Shown here one piece after another: positions 1 through 8,393 of a DNA stretch of 46,827 nt (position 1 is its first letter; the number at the start of each line of letters is the position of its first letter). The translations under genes were made by a program, and so were the position numbers. The DNA is taken from assembly GCF_003034995.1 (NCBI RefSeq), contig NZ_PZKF01000023.1, positions 1 through 46,827 of the forward strand, given 5' to 3'. Origin of the DNA: Phaeovulum veldkampii DSM 11550 (lineage in GTDB: Bacteria; Pseudomonadota; Alphaproteobacteria; Rhodobacterales; Rhodobacteraceae). Below the pieces are notes generated by a model that did not search any database, had not been told where the DNA came from, and saw only the letters and a list, made by a program, of their open reading frames with translations.

Positions 1-205
1 GTTTCTTGACGATGCGCGTGATCATGGCGCTCTGGTGGTGCACGGGCACACCGCCATCAACACGCCCACCCACTATGGCAACCGGTTGAACATCGACAGT
101 TCGGCAGGCTACGGCGGCCCGGTTTCGGCCGTGGTGATCGAGGGGCGGGAGGTGTTCTTGCTGACCGCCGCGGGGCGCGAGCCGCTGCTTCCTCCGGGCA
201 AATGA
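1..205 (+). CDS. Serine/threonine protein phosphatase (metallophosphoesterase), 3' end only
   Basis: Only the last 67 codons are in the window, read from base 2. The fragment has the closing part of a PP1/PrpA-like calcineurin-type phosphoesterase: a VHGHT motif (the late metal-binding GHT histidines), then a run ending in an NRLNIDSSA strand, where the family normally has N-R-x-x-I-D-T-G/S-A, followed by the terminal beta strand (VVIEGREVFLL). These enzymes use a two-metal centre to dephosphorylate proteins or small phosphoesters in the cytoplasm. Substrate cannot be inferred. The stop lies 77 bases before the next start. Confidence 0.75.
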   Translation, partial: FLDDARDHGALVVHGHTAINTPTHYGNRLNIDSSAGYGGPVSAVVIEGREVFLLTAAGREPLLPPGK

Positions 206-282
206 CGCGCCGTCACCGCGCCACCGTTCTGGCGCGGCGGTGCCCCCGGCGCTAGGCTCGGTCCAAAGTGACAGGAGGCCCC

Positions 283-1470
283 ATGAGCCAGACGGCAAAC
301 GACATCGTTATCCTTTCCGGCGCGCGCACCGCGATCGGCACCTTCGGCGGCAGCCTCGCGGGGGTAGCGCCGATTGATCTGGCCACCGTCGCTGCCCGCG
401 CGGCGCTGGATCGCGCGGGTGTGGCGGCGGGGCAGATCGGCCATGTGGTCTTTGGTCATATCCTGAACACCGAACCGCGCGACATGTATCTCAGCCGCGT
501 CGCCGCTATTCAGGCGGGGCTACCCGAGACGGTTCCGGCGATGAACGTCAACCGGCTGTGCGGGTCGGGCGCGCAGGCGGTGGTATCGGCGATGCAGGCG
601 CTGATGCTGCATGATGCCGATTTCGCGCTGGCCGGAGGTGCCGACTGCATGAGCCGCGCCCCCCATATCCTTCCCGCCGCGCGCTTTGGCCAGAAGATGG
701 GCGACGTGCGCGCCATCGACATGATGATCGGCGCGCTCAGTTGCCCGTTCGGCGCGGGCCATATGGGGATCACCGCCGAAAACGTGGCCGCTGAATACGG
801 CATCAGCCGGGAGGCGCAGGACGCCTTCGCGCTACAAAGCCAGACCCGCGCGGCGATGGCGATTGGCGCTGGGCATTTCAAGGCGGAAATCGTGCCGGTC
901 GAGGTTCAGACCCGCAAGGGCATGGCCTTGTTCGAGGTTGACGAACACCCCAAGGCCACCAGCCTTGAGGCGCTGGCGGCCCTGAAGCCCGCCTTCCAGA
1001 AGGGTGGAACGGTCACCGCGGGCAATGCCTCGGGCATCAACGACGGGGCGGCGGCGCTGGTGTTGGGGCGCGCTGATGCGGTGCAGGGCGCAGGCCTTGC
1101 TCCACGCGCGCGCATCCTGGGTTATTCCCATGCCGGGGTGCGGCCCGACAGGATGGGCATCGGGCCGATTCCCGCAGTGCAGGCGCTGCTCAAGCGCACC
1201 GGCCTGCGGCTGGAGGATTTCGACCGTATCGAATCGAACGAGGCCTTTGCGGCGCAGGCGCTGGCCGTCAGCCGCAAGCTGGGGCTTGACCCTGCGCGCG
1301 TGAACCCCGACGGGGGCGCCATCGCGCTGGGCCATCCGGTGGGCGCCACCGGGGCAATCCTGGTCGTGAAGGCGCTGCACGCGCTGGAACGCACCGGCGA
1401 GCGTCGCGCGCTGATCACCATGTGCATCGGCGGTGGGCAGGGCATCGCGCTGGCCATCGAACGGGTCTGA
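283..1470 (+). CDS. Acetyl-CoA C-acyltransferase (thiolase)
   Basis: A 395-residue thiolase, the usual length for biosynthetic/acetoacetyl-CoA thiolases. The nucleophile is C93 in NRLCGSGAQAV; the catalytic His is H351 in the GHPVGATGA motif, and the acid/base Cys is C381 in CIGGGQG. It condenses two acetyl-CoA to acetoacetyl-CoA or runs the reverse cleavage, feeding PHB synthesis or fatty-acid/ketone degradation. I chose the ATG at 283 because an AGGAGG ribosome site (273-278) sits just before it; an in-frame GTG at 268 would put that site inside the gene. No phaB or phaC is adjacent, so phaA versus a degradative thiolase is undecided. It converges on a two-component system. Confidence 0.9.
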   Translation: MSQTANDIVILSGARTAIGTFGGSLAGVAPIDLATVAARAALDRAGVAAGQIGHVVFGHILNTEPRDMYLSRVAAIQAGLPETVPAMNVNRLCGSGAQAVVSAMQALMLHDADFALAGGADCMSRAPHILPAARFGQKMGDVRAIDMMIGALSCPFGAGHMGITAENVAAEYGISREAQDAFALQSQTRAAMAIGAGHFKAEIVPVEVQTRKGMALFEVDEHPKATSLEALAALKPAFQKGGTVTAGNASGINDGAAALVLGRADAVQGAGLAPRARILGYSHAGVRPDRMGIGPIPAVQALLKRTGLRLEDFDRIESNEAFAAQALAVSRKLGLDPARVNPDGGAIALGHPVGATGAILVVKALHALERTGERRALITMCIGGGQGIALAIERV

Positions 1471-1475
1471 CACGC

Positions 1476-1568
1476 GCCCCTTCATCTTGGCACAAATATC
1501 CCCGCCGGAGGCTTCCACGAAAAGAACCGGAGCCTCCGGCGGGGATATTTCGACCAAGATGAAGGGGC
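1476..1568. terminator. Very long inverted repeat, bidirectional terminator
   Basis: Two 38-base arms (1476-1513 and 1531-1568) are reverse complements except at three adjacent positions (1491-1493 against the matching bases near 1551-1553), with a 17-base loop. The arms carry CTTCATCTTGG and ATATCCCCGCCGGAGGC blocks. It lies exactly between the convergent thiolase and response regulator stops, so it can end transcription from both sides. Repeats of this general appearance are, from memory, common between convergent genes in Rhodobacterales; that is recollection, not a search. Confidence 0.85.
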
Positions 1569-1572
1569 CTCG

Positions 1573-2289
1573 TCAGCCCCAGATCACATCGCCCAGAAAG
1601 ATATAGCCCGCGCCGTAGATCGTCTTGATCAGGCGTGGGTTCTTCGGGTCTTCGCCCAGCTTCGTGCGCAACCGCGAGATCCGCACATCCATCGCCCGGT
1701 CAAAACTTTCACCTGCGGCGCCACCCAGCGCCTCTTGCATCTGCGCGCGTGAGATCAGCCGTTTGGGACTGTCCAGAAACAGCCGCAAAACCTCGCCCTC
1801 GGCATGTGAAAACGGGGTTTCAACGCCGGTGGCATCGACCAGCAGGTAGCGATCGAAATGCGCTGTCCAGCCCGCGAAGCGGGCGCTCTGGGCGGTCTGG
1901 CCGGTATCGGCGCGGCCCTTGCGCAGGCGGGCGCGGATGCGGGCCACGACTTCGGCCGGATCGAAGGGTTTTATGATATAGTCGTCGGCCCCCAGTTCGA
2001 GCCCTGTCACCCGGTCCTGCACCTGCGCGCGGCCCGAAATGATGATGATTGCCGCCCCCGATTCCAGCGCCAGCCGATGCACCAGCGCCAGTCCGTCGCG
2101 GTCGGGCAGGCCCAGATCGACCAGGCAGACATCGGGCGCCGCGCGTTTCAAAGCGGCCTCGAATTCGGTGGCGCGGCCAAAGGAGGTGGTGCGAAAGCCT
2201 GCCTCTTCCAGCGCGTCCGACAGCATCCGGCGAATCTCGGGCTCGTCGTCCAGAATGGCGACATGGGGGGCGGTTGCGGGGGGCTTCAT
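1573..2289 (-). CDS. OmpR/PhoB-type response regulator
   Basis: A 238-residue regulator. The N-terminal receiver (about 9-125) has the acidic pair D14/D15, phosphoacceptor D58 in CLVDLGLPD, S85 and K107 in YIIKPF. The C-terminal part (about 140-232) is a winged-helix DNA-binding domain, ending in the RLIKTIYGAGYIF wing. It should bind promoter DNA once phosphorylated. Its ATG overlaps the stop of the upstream kinase gene by four bases (ATGA), so the two are co-translated partners. The most likely targets are its own operon and the divergent acyl-CoA synthetase/Liv transporter operon; that is inferred from position only. Confidence 0.9.
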   Translation of the reverse strand: MKPPATAPHVAILDDEPEIRRMLSDALEEAGFRTTSFGRATEFEAALKRAAPDVCLVDLGLPDRDGLALVHRLALESGAAIIIISGRAQVQDRVTGLELGADDYIIKPFDPAEVVARIRARLRKGRADTGQTAQSARFAGWTAHFDRYLLVDATGVETPFSHAEGEVLRLFLDSPKRLISRAQMQEALGGAAGESFDRAMDVRISRLRTKLGEDPKNPRLIKTIYGAGYIFLGDVIWG

Positions 2290-4205
2290 GCTGTTGCCTT
2301 TGCGGCCAGAAAGGCTGCCAGATCGGTTTGGGTGAAAGGTTTGGTCAGCACCGGGCAGGGGGCAACCGCGCGCAGCGGATGGGCTGCGGGAAGCGAGGTC
2401 ATCAACACCTGACGTGCCGCATGGCCTTGGGTCGCCAGACGCACCATCAGATCAACGCCGGTCATGTGACCCGCCAGATAGATATCAGACAGGATCATCC
2501 CCAGTCCCGGCAGGTCGGCCAATTCCAGCGCCTCGGGCGCGGTGGAGGCCTCGATCACATTATGCCCCAGGGCGCGCAGCATTTCACGCACCGAGGCGCG
2601 GATTTCGCTGCTGTCCTCGACGAGCAGCACCAGCATCGGTTCGGGCGCCTCGGTTGCCGGGCGCAGCGGCAGCCGCAATGTGACCTGCGCGCCGCCGGTG
2701 GGACGGTTTTCCAGCCGCAGGGTTCCGCCCGCCAGTTTGGTCTGGTCATAGACCATCGACAGGCCAAGGCCCGAGCCTTCGCCGCCCTTGGTGGTGAAAA
2801 ACGGATCTAGCGCGCGCTCCAGCGCCTCGGCGGCAAAACCGCGGCCGGTGTCGGTGACGGCGATCTCGACCCAGGTATCGCGCACCGGCCGGGCGGTAAT
2901 GCCGATCTGGCCGGGCCGCGGCCCGATCGCATCGCGTGCGTTCAGGATCAGATTCAGCAGGCTGTCTTGCAGGGGGCCGGGGTCAAGCATCATCGGGGCG
3001 TCAAGCCCGGTGACGGTGATGGTCAGCGTCAGCGCATCGCCCAGCGTGGGCCGCGCCATCGCTGCCAGGTCGGCGAGGAAGGGGGCCAGCTCCAGCGGTT
3101 GCGGGCGCAGCGCGCGTGGGCCCGAAATGGCGGCGATCCGATCCAGCAGCGTGCCGCCGCGCCGCGCTGCGGCCAGCGTGGCGCGCACCAGATCGCCCGC
3201 CTCTGGTGGCGGGCTCATCCGCTGCAGTCGGCCTTGCAGCCCGAGGATTATGGTCAGCAGATTGGCAAAGTCATGCGCCAGCCCCGAGGTGAGCTGTGCG
3301 GCGAGTTCGCGCTTGGCGCTTTGCGCCAGTGCGGCGCGGGCCTGTGCCTCATGCGTGACATCGGTCGAAAGGATATAGACGCCGTTCACCGCCCCGTCGC
3401 GCCCGCGGTCGGGGGTCAGGGCTATGCGGATGCGGCGACCCGAGGGGGCGTGGGTGATCTCAAGCACATTGGCCTCGCCCGCCAGCGCGCGGTTCAGCCC
3501 CGGCGCTATCCGGGCCAGCGTGTCTTCGCCCAGCGCCTCGGCGGCGGGGCGGCCGACAATGTCGGACAGGCTGCCGGGCATCACCGCCGACAGTCGGCGG
3601 TTGGAAAAGGTATAGTGAAAGTCACGGTCCATGTGGGCGATATGGGCGGGCATCATCTCGGTCACTTGCCGGGTGCGCGCCTCGATCTCGGTCAGTTCGC
3701 GCTTGGCTTCCTCCAGCGCGGCGTTGGTGGCGGCCAGTTCCCGGTTGGCCTGCGCCAGCCGTTCGGCATTGGCCAGCACCTGCCCCGACAATTCCTCGGA
3801 CCTGGCGCGCAGCAGCGCCTCTTGGCGCTTGATCTCGGTGATGTCGGTATAGACGGTCACCCAGCCCCCCTGCGGCAAAGGCGAGCCTTCGACCGAGATG
3901 GTCCGGCCATTGGCGCGGGTGCGTTCCATGTAATGCGGGGCAAATGCGCGTGCCTGATCGACGCGCAGGCGCACGGCGGCTTCGATATCGGGCTGGTGCC
4001 CGTATTCGCCGCGTTGCACCAGCAGGCGAATCGTCTCCTCGAAGGTGGTGCCGGGTCGGGTAAAGACCTCGGGCAGGTCGAACATGATCTGATATTGCCT
4101 GTTGCAGACCGCTAGCCGCAGGTCGGCGTCAAAGATCGACAGCGCCTGCTGGATCAGGTTCAGCCCCGCCTGCGTCAGCCGCCCGTGTGCATCGTCACCT
4201 GTCAT
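2286..4205 (-). CDS. Hybrid PAS sensor histidine kinase with C-terminal receiver
   Basis: A 639-residue protein without evident membrane segments, so probably a cytoplasmic sensor. Order: PAS fold of the PAS_7 type (about 12-125), coiled coil (about 128-180), second PAS (about 183-285), dimerisation/phosphoacceptor helix with H311 in GLAHDFANLL, ATPase domain (about 390-510; N box NLILNARDAI, G1 DTGRGF, G2 GSGLGLSM) and a receiver (about 515-635; D in ILSDIYL, K in LTKPF). The HDFANLL box is of the NtrB-like type. A GGAGGA site precedes the ATG at 4205. The gene is divergent from an acyl-CoA synthetase/ABC importer operon, suggesting it senses that substrate or a metabolite. The stimulus is unknown. 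Confidence 0.9.
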   Translation of the reverse strand: MTGDDAHGRLTQAGLNLIQQALSIFDADLRLAVCNRQYQIMFDLPEVFTRPGTTFEETIRLLVQRGEYGHQPDIEAAVRLRVDQARAFAPHYMERTRANGRTISVEGSPLPQGGWVTVYTDITEIKRQEALLRARSEELSGQVLANAERLAQANRELAATNAALEEAKRELTEIEARTRQVTEMMPAHIAHMDRDFHYTFSNRRLSAVMPGSLSDIVGRPAAEALGEDTLARIAPGLNRALAGEANVLEITHAPSGRRIRIALTPDRGRDGAVNGVYILSTDVTHEAQARAALAQSAKRELAAQLTSGLAHDFANLLTIILGLQGRLQRMSPPPEAGDLVRATLAAARRGGTLLDRIAAISGPRALRPQPLELAPFLADLAAMARPTLGDALTLTITVTGLDAPMMLDPGPLQDSLLNLILNARDAIGPRPGQIGITARPVRDTWVEIAVTDTGRGFAAEALERALDPFFTTKGGEGSGLGLSMVYDQTKLAGGTLRLENRPTGGAQVTLRLPLRPATEAPEPMLVLLVEDSSEIRASVREMLRALGHNVIEASTAPEALELADLPGLGMILSDIYLAGHMTGVDLMVRLATQGHAARQVLMTSLPAAHPLRAVAPCPVLTKPFTQTDLAAFLAAKATA

Positions 4206-4406
4206 GCCGCATCCTCCCTGCCCTTGGCTAGCACCCCGGACCGGGGGCGCGAAAGGGGGGCAGTGCGGGCGGAAAGAATTCGTAACAATTGGGCAAAAGT
4301 CACGAAACCTTTGACGGCGAGCGTGCCATCATGCCGCAATGGGCGAGAGGAGGAATCGCCCACACCGCGAAAGGGACGCCGGCCCGCCGGCGCGAGGGAG
4401 GACAAT

Positions 4407-6563
4407 TTGGCAGACGCGACAGCGACAGAGGCCGCGCCCCGGTCGATTCCGGCGCTTTTGGCGCGCAACGTGGCGCGCTACGGCAACCGCCCGGCCTATC
4501 GAGAAAAGGAATTCGGCATCTGGCAAAGCTGGACCTGGGCCGAAGCGGAACAGGAAATCCGGGCGCTGGCGCTGGGGATGCTGTCGCTTGGGGTCGAGCG
4601 CGGCGATTATGTGGCGATCATCGGTCGCAACCGGCCTGCGCATTACTGGGCGATGGTTGCCGCGCAGATGTGCGGCGCGATCCCGGTTCCGCTGTATCAG
4701 GACGCGGTCGCCGACGAGATGGCCTATGTGCTGGAAAACTGCGGCGCGCGGTTTGTTGTTTGCGGCGATCAGGAACAGGTCGACAAGGTCGTCGAGGTGG
4801 AGGACCGCATCCACCACATTCAGCATGTGATGTATACCGACAAGCGCGGGATGCGGAAATACGACCACAGCCGCATGAACGCGCTGTCGGACGTGCAGGC
4901 CGAGGGTCGGGCCGGGCATTTCCGCTATGAGGCAGAGCTGGATCGGCGCATCGCTGAACTGGACTATGATTCAACCTGCGTGATGCTCTATACCTCGGGC
5001 ACCACGGGCAAGCCCAAGGGCGTGGTTCTGTCGAACCGCAACATCATCGAAACCGCCAAGAATTCCTGCACCTTCGACCATCTGGGCCCGGACGAAGACG
5101 TGTTGGCCTATCTGCCGATGGCATGGGTGGGGGATTTCATCTTTTCGATCGGGCAGGCGATGTGGGCGGGCTTTACCGTGAACTGCCCCGAAAGCCCGGC
5201 CACGATGATGACCGATCTGCGCGAGATCGGGCCGACCTATTTCTTTGCGCCGCCGCGCATCTTTGAAACCATGCTGACCAATGTGATGATCCGCATGGAA
5301 GATGCAGGCGACCTGAAATACGCGCTGTTCAAGCATTTCATGGAATTCGCCAAGACCACGGGGGAGCAATACGGGATGCCGCGCTATCGGACGCAGCGGT
5401 CCCGCCCCACCTTGCGGCGCAGGCTGCGCTGGGCCTACCGCTTTGCGATGGGGGTCGGCTTTGCCGTCGAGACCATCGTTGAAAATGCGGTGCGGGGCTT
5501 TTTCGTCCGGCTGCGCCACCCGATCGAGGCACGCAAATACTTCAAGGCACGGGGGCCGTTGCTGAACCTGTATCCGCAGCCATGGCGGGATTACTTCAGC
5601 TATCGCACCGGCGAGGTGCTGATCTACGCGCCGCTGAAAAACACACTGGGCCTGTCGCGCATTCGCGTGGCCTATACCGCTGGCGAAGCGATCGGGCCCG
5701 AGATTTTCGATTTCTATCGCTCGCTGGGGATCAATCTGAAACAACTCTATGGCCAGACCGAGGCCAGCGTGTTCATCACCCAGCAGCCCGACGGGCAGGT
5801 GCGCCCCGATACGGTGGGCGTTCCCAGCCCCGGCGTCGAGGTGAAGATCGGCGAGAACGGCGAGGTCTACTATCGCAGCCCCGGCACCTTTGTTGAATAT
5901 TTCAAGAACCCCGAAAGCACGGCCAGCACCAAAGACCCCGAGGGTTGGGTGGCTACCGGTGATGCGGGCTTCTTTGAGCCCGGCACCGGCCATCTGCGAA
6001 TTATCGACCGCGCCAAGGATGTGGGCAAGATGGTTGACGGTCGCCTGTTCGCGCCGAAATATGTTGAAAACAAGCTGAAGTTCTACCCCAACATCCTTGA
6101 GGCCGTTGTCTTTGGTGGTCGCCGTGACCGCTGCACTGCCTTTATCAACATCGACCTGACGGCGGTGGGCAACTGGGCCGAGCGCAACAATATCGCCTAT
6201 GCCTCGTATCAGGAACTGGCCGGGCATCCGAAGGTCTACGAGATGATCGGCAACGAGGTGGCCGAGGTGAACCGCTCGCTGGCGCAAGACCCGATGCTGT
6301 CGGGCTGCCAGATCCACCGCTTCCTTATCCTGCACAAGGAACTCGATGCCGACGACGGCGAGATGACCCGCACCCGCAAGGTGCGCCGCAATGTCATTGA
6401 AACCAAATATGCCGATCTGATCGCCGCCCTCTACGACGGACGCGACAGCATCTACACCGAAACCGAAGTGACCTACGAAGATGGGCGCAAGGGCAAGATC
6501 ACCGCGACGTTGCGCCTTGCCGATGCGGTGGTCGCGCCCGAGCAGAGGATGGCCGCGGAATGA
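4407..6563 (+). CDS. Long-chain acyl-CoA synthetase (AMP-forming)
   Basis: A 718-residue FAA1/FadD15-like adenylate-forming ligase that joins a carboxylic acid to CoA through an acyl-AMP. Visible motifs are the P-loop YTSGTTGKPKG (about 195-205), YGQTEASVF, and TGDAGFF...IIDRAKD leading into the C-terminal domain. I place the start at TTG 4407: GGGAGG (4396-4401) is correctly spaced before it, homology-like sequence begins right after, and no in-frame ATG or GTG lies nearer than 4185. It opens the operon: its stop overlaps the next ATG (ATGA). An acyl-CoA ligase fused into a Liv operon suggests that an imported acid is activated on entry. Acid chain length or aromaticity cannot be read from sequence. 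Confidence 0.88.
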   Translation: MADATATEAAPRSIPALLARNVARYGNRPAYREKEFGIWQSWTWAEAEQEIRALALGMLSLGVERGDYVAIIGRNRPAHYWAMVAAQMCGAIPVPLYQDAVADEMAYVLENCGARFVVCGDQEQVDKVVEVEDRIHHIQHVMYTDKRGMRKYDHSRMNALSDVQAEGRAGHFRYEAELDRRIAELDYDSTCVMLYTSGTTGKPKGVVLSNRNIIETAKNSCTFDHLGPDEDVLAYLPMAWVGDFIFSIGQAMWAGFTVNCPESPATMMTDLREIGPTYFFAPPRIFETMLTNVMIRMEDAGDLKYALFKHFMEFAKTTGEQYGMPRYRTQRSRPTLRRRLRWAYRFAMGVGFAVETIVENAVRGFFVRLRHPIEARKYFKARGPLLNLYPQPWRDYFSYRTGEVLIYAPLKNTLGLSRIRVAYTAGEAIGPEIFDFYRSLGINLKQLYGQTEASVFITQQPDGQVRPDTVGVPSPGVEVKIGENGEVYYRSPGTFVEYFKNPESTASTKDPEGWVATGDAGFFEPGTGHLRIIDRAKDVGKMVDGRLFAPKYVENKLKFYPNILEAVVFGGRRDRCTAFINIDLTAVGNWAERNNIAYASYQELAGHPKVYEMIGNEVAEVNRSLAQDPMLSGCQIHRFLILHKELDADDGEMTRTRKVRRNVIETKYADLIAALYDGRDSIYTETEVTYEDGRKGKITATLRLADAVVAPEQRMAAE

Positions 6564-7378
6564 ATGCCATGACCGAAGGCTATGTTACCCCCGATGGCCG
6601 CCAGATCGGCCCGGTGCTGATGGAAATGAAGAATATCACCCTGCGTTTCGGCGGCGTGGTGGCGATCAAGGACATCAGCTTTGACATCCGCGAAGGCGAG
6701 ATCCGCGCGATCATCGGCCCCAATGGCGCGGGTAAATCGTCGATGCTGAACGTGATCTCGGGGTTCTATGTGCCAAGCGAGGGCGAGGTCTGGTTTCGCG
6801 GGCAGAAACGCGGCCCGATGAAACCCTATGAGGTTGCCCGCCTGGGCATCGCCCGCACATTCCAGAACATTGCGCTGTTTGATGGCATGTCGGTGCTGGA
6901 CAATATCATGACCGGGCGGCTGACGATGATGAAATCAGGCCTGCTGTCGCAGGCGCTGTGGTTCGGATCGGCCGAGCGCGAGGAAAATGAAAACCGCGCC
7001 AAGGTTGAAAAGATCATCGACTTTCTTGAGATTCAGAATATCCGAAAAACACCCGTCGGGCGCCTTCCCTACGGTCTGAAGAAGCGGGTGGAGCTGGCGC
7101 GGGCGCTGGCGGCAGAGCCGAAGATCCTGCTGCTGGACGAGCCGATGGCCGGCATGAACGTCGAAGAGAAAGAGGACATGTGCCGATTTATCCTCGACGT
7201 GAACGACGAATTCGGCACCACCATCGCGCTGATCGAACATGACATGGGCGTGGTGATGGACCTGTCCGACCGGGTGGTCGTGATGGACTACGGCAAGAAG
7301 ATCGGCGACGGCACGCCCGACGAGGTGCGCAACAATCCCGATGTCATCAACGCCTATCTTGGCGTGGCGCACGAATAA
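6560..7378 (+). CDS. livG: Branched-chain amino acid-type ABC transporter ATPase, LivG-like
   Basis: A 272-residue nucleotide-binding subunit. Walker A GPNGAGKSSML (about 53-63), Walker B LLLDEPMAGMN, and the H-loop IEHDMGVVM are clear. The signature is LPYGLKKRVELARAL, a divergent form in place of LSGGQ-type sequence. The C-terminal stretch ending in NAYLG is typical of LivG. It energises import with LivF, LivH and LivM. The ATG overlaps the ligase stop by four bases, confirming one operon. The name is by family: HAAT importers move amino acids, amides, urea, aromatic acids and others, so the substrate need not be an amino acid. Confidence 0.9.
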   Translation: MNAMTEGYVTPDGRQIGPVLMEMKNITLRFGGVVAIKDISFDIREGEIRAIIGPNGAGKSSMLNVISGFYVPSEGEVWFRGQKRGPMKPYEVARLGIARTFQNIALFDGMSVLDNIMTGRLTMMKSGLLSQALWFGSAEREENENRAKVEKIIDFLEIQNIRKTPVGRLPYGLKKRVELARALAAEPKILLLDEPMAGMNVEEKEDMCRFILDVNDEFGTTIALIEHDMGVVMDLSDRVVVMDYGKKIGDGTPDEVRNNPDVINAYLGVAHE

Positions 7379-7389
7379 GGGGGGGAACC

Positions 7390-8376
7390 ATGCCGGAACA
7401 ACTTCTCTATGCGATGGAAGTGACCCTGAACGGCCTGATGGCTGGGGTGATGTATTCGCTGGTCGCGCTGGGTTTCGTGCTGATCTTCAAGGCGTCGGGC
7501 ATCTTCAACTATGCTCAGGGGGTGCTGGCGCTGTTTGCCGCGCTGACCCTGGTGGGGTTGCAGAACGGGCAGATCCCGTTCGCCCATCTGATCAACGCGG
7601 CGCTGGGCACCAACCTGCACAGCTTTGGCTGGAAACTGCCTGTGCTGGTGGCAATCGCGCTGACGGCGCTGGTGATGGTGGGCCTTGCGATCCTGATCGA
7701 AAAGCTGGTGCTCAAGCATCTGGTGAACCAAGCGCCGATCATCCTGTTCATGGCCACGATCGGGCTTGCCTATTTCCTGGAAGGGCTGGGCGACGTGATG
7801 TGGGGTGCCGACATCAAAAAGCTGGATGTGGGCCTGCCGCAGGGCATTTCTGAAACCGTCGAAAGCGTGACCGACAGCATTTTCGGCTACGGCTTCTTCA
7901 TCGACAACCTTGATATTGTGGCGACCGTGGTTGCAGTGCTGCTTGTCGCATCGCTGACGATCTTCAGTCAGTATTCCAAACAGGGCCGCGCCCTGCGCGC
8001 GGTGGCCGACGACCATCAGGCCGCGCTGTCAGTGGGCATTTCGCTGCGCTTCATCTGGGTTCTGGTCTGGTCGATTGCGGGTTTTGTGGCGCTGGTTGCG
8101 GGCATCATGTGGGGCACCAAGTCGGGGGTGCAGTTCAGCCTGTCGTTGATCGCGCTGAAGGCGCTTCCAGTGCTGATGCTGGGCGGCTTTACCTCGATCC
8201 CCGGCGCAATCGTGGGCGGGTTGATCATCGGCGTCGGTGAAAAGCTGTTTGAATTCAGCGTGGGCCCGATGATCGGGGGGGCGACCGAAAACTGGTTTGC
8301 CTACATGCTGGCGCTGATCTTTCTCGTGTTCCGGCCGCAGGGTCTGTTCGGCGAAAAGATCATCGAGCGGGTCTGA
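7390..8376 (+). CDS. livH: Branched-chain amino acid-type ABC transporter permease, LivH-like
   Basis: A 328-residue integral membrane permease with about eight hydrophobic segments. Recognisable family features are the N-terminal NGLMAGVMYSLVALGFVLIFK helix region and the late ALKALPVLMLGGFTSIPGAIVGG loop that contacts the ATPases. It starts 12 bases after livG behind a GGGGG site. It pairs with LivM to form the inner-membrane channel of the importer. Confidence 0.9.
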   Translation: MPEQLLYAMEVTLNGLMAGVMYSLVALGFVLIFKASGIFNYAQGVLALFAALTLVGLQNGQIPFAHLINAALGTNLHSFGWKLPVLVAIALTALVMVGLAILIEKLVLKHLVNQAPIILFMATIGLAYFLEGLGDVMWGADIKKLDVGLPQGISETVESVTDSIFGYGFFIDNLDIVATVVAVLLVASLTIFSQYSKQGRALRAVADDHQAALSVGISLRFIWVLVWSIAGFVALVAGIMWGTKSGVQFSLSLIALKALPVLMLGGFTSIPGAIVGGLIIGVGEKLFEFSVGPMIGGATENWFAYMLALIFLVFRPQGLFGEKIIERV

Positions 8377-8393
8377 AACGGGGGGAATGACAG

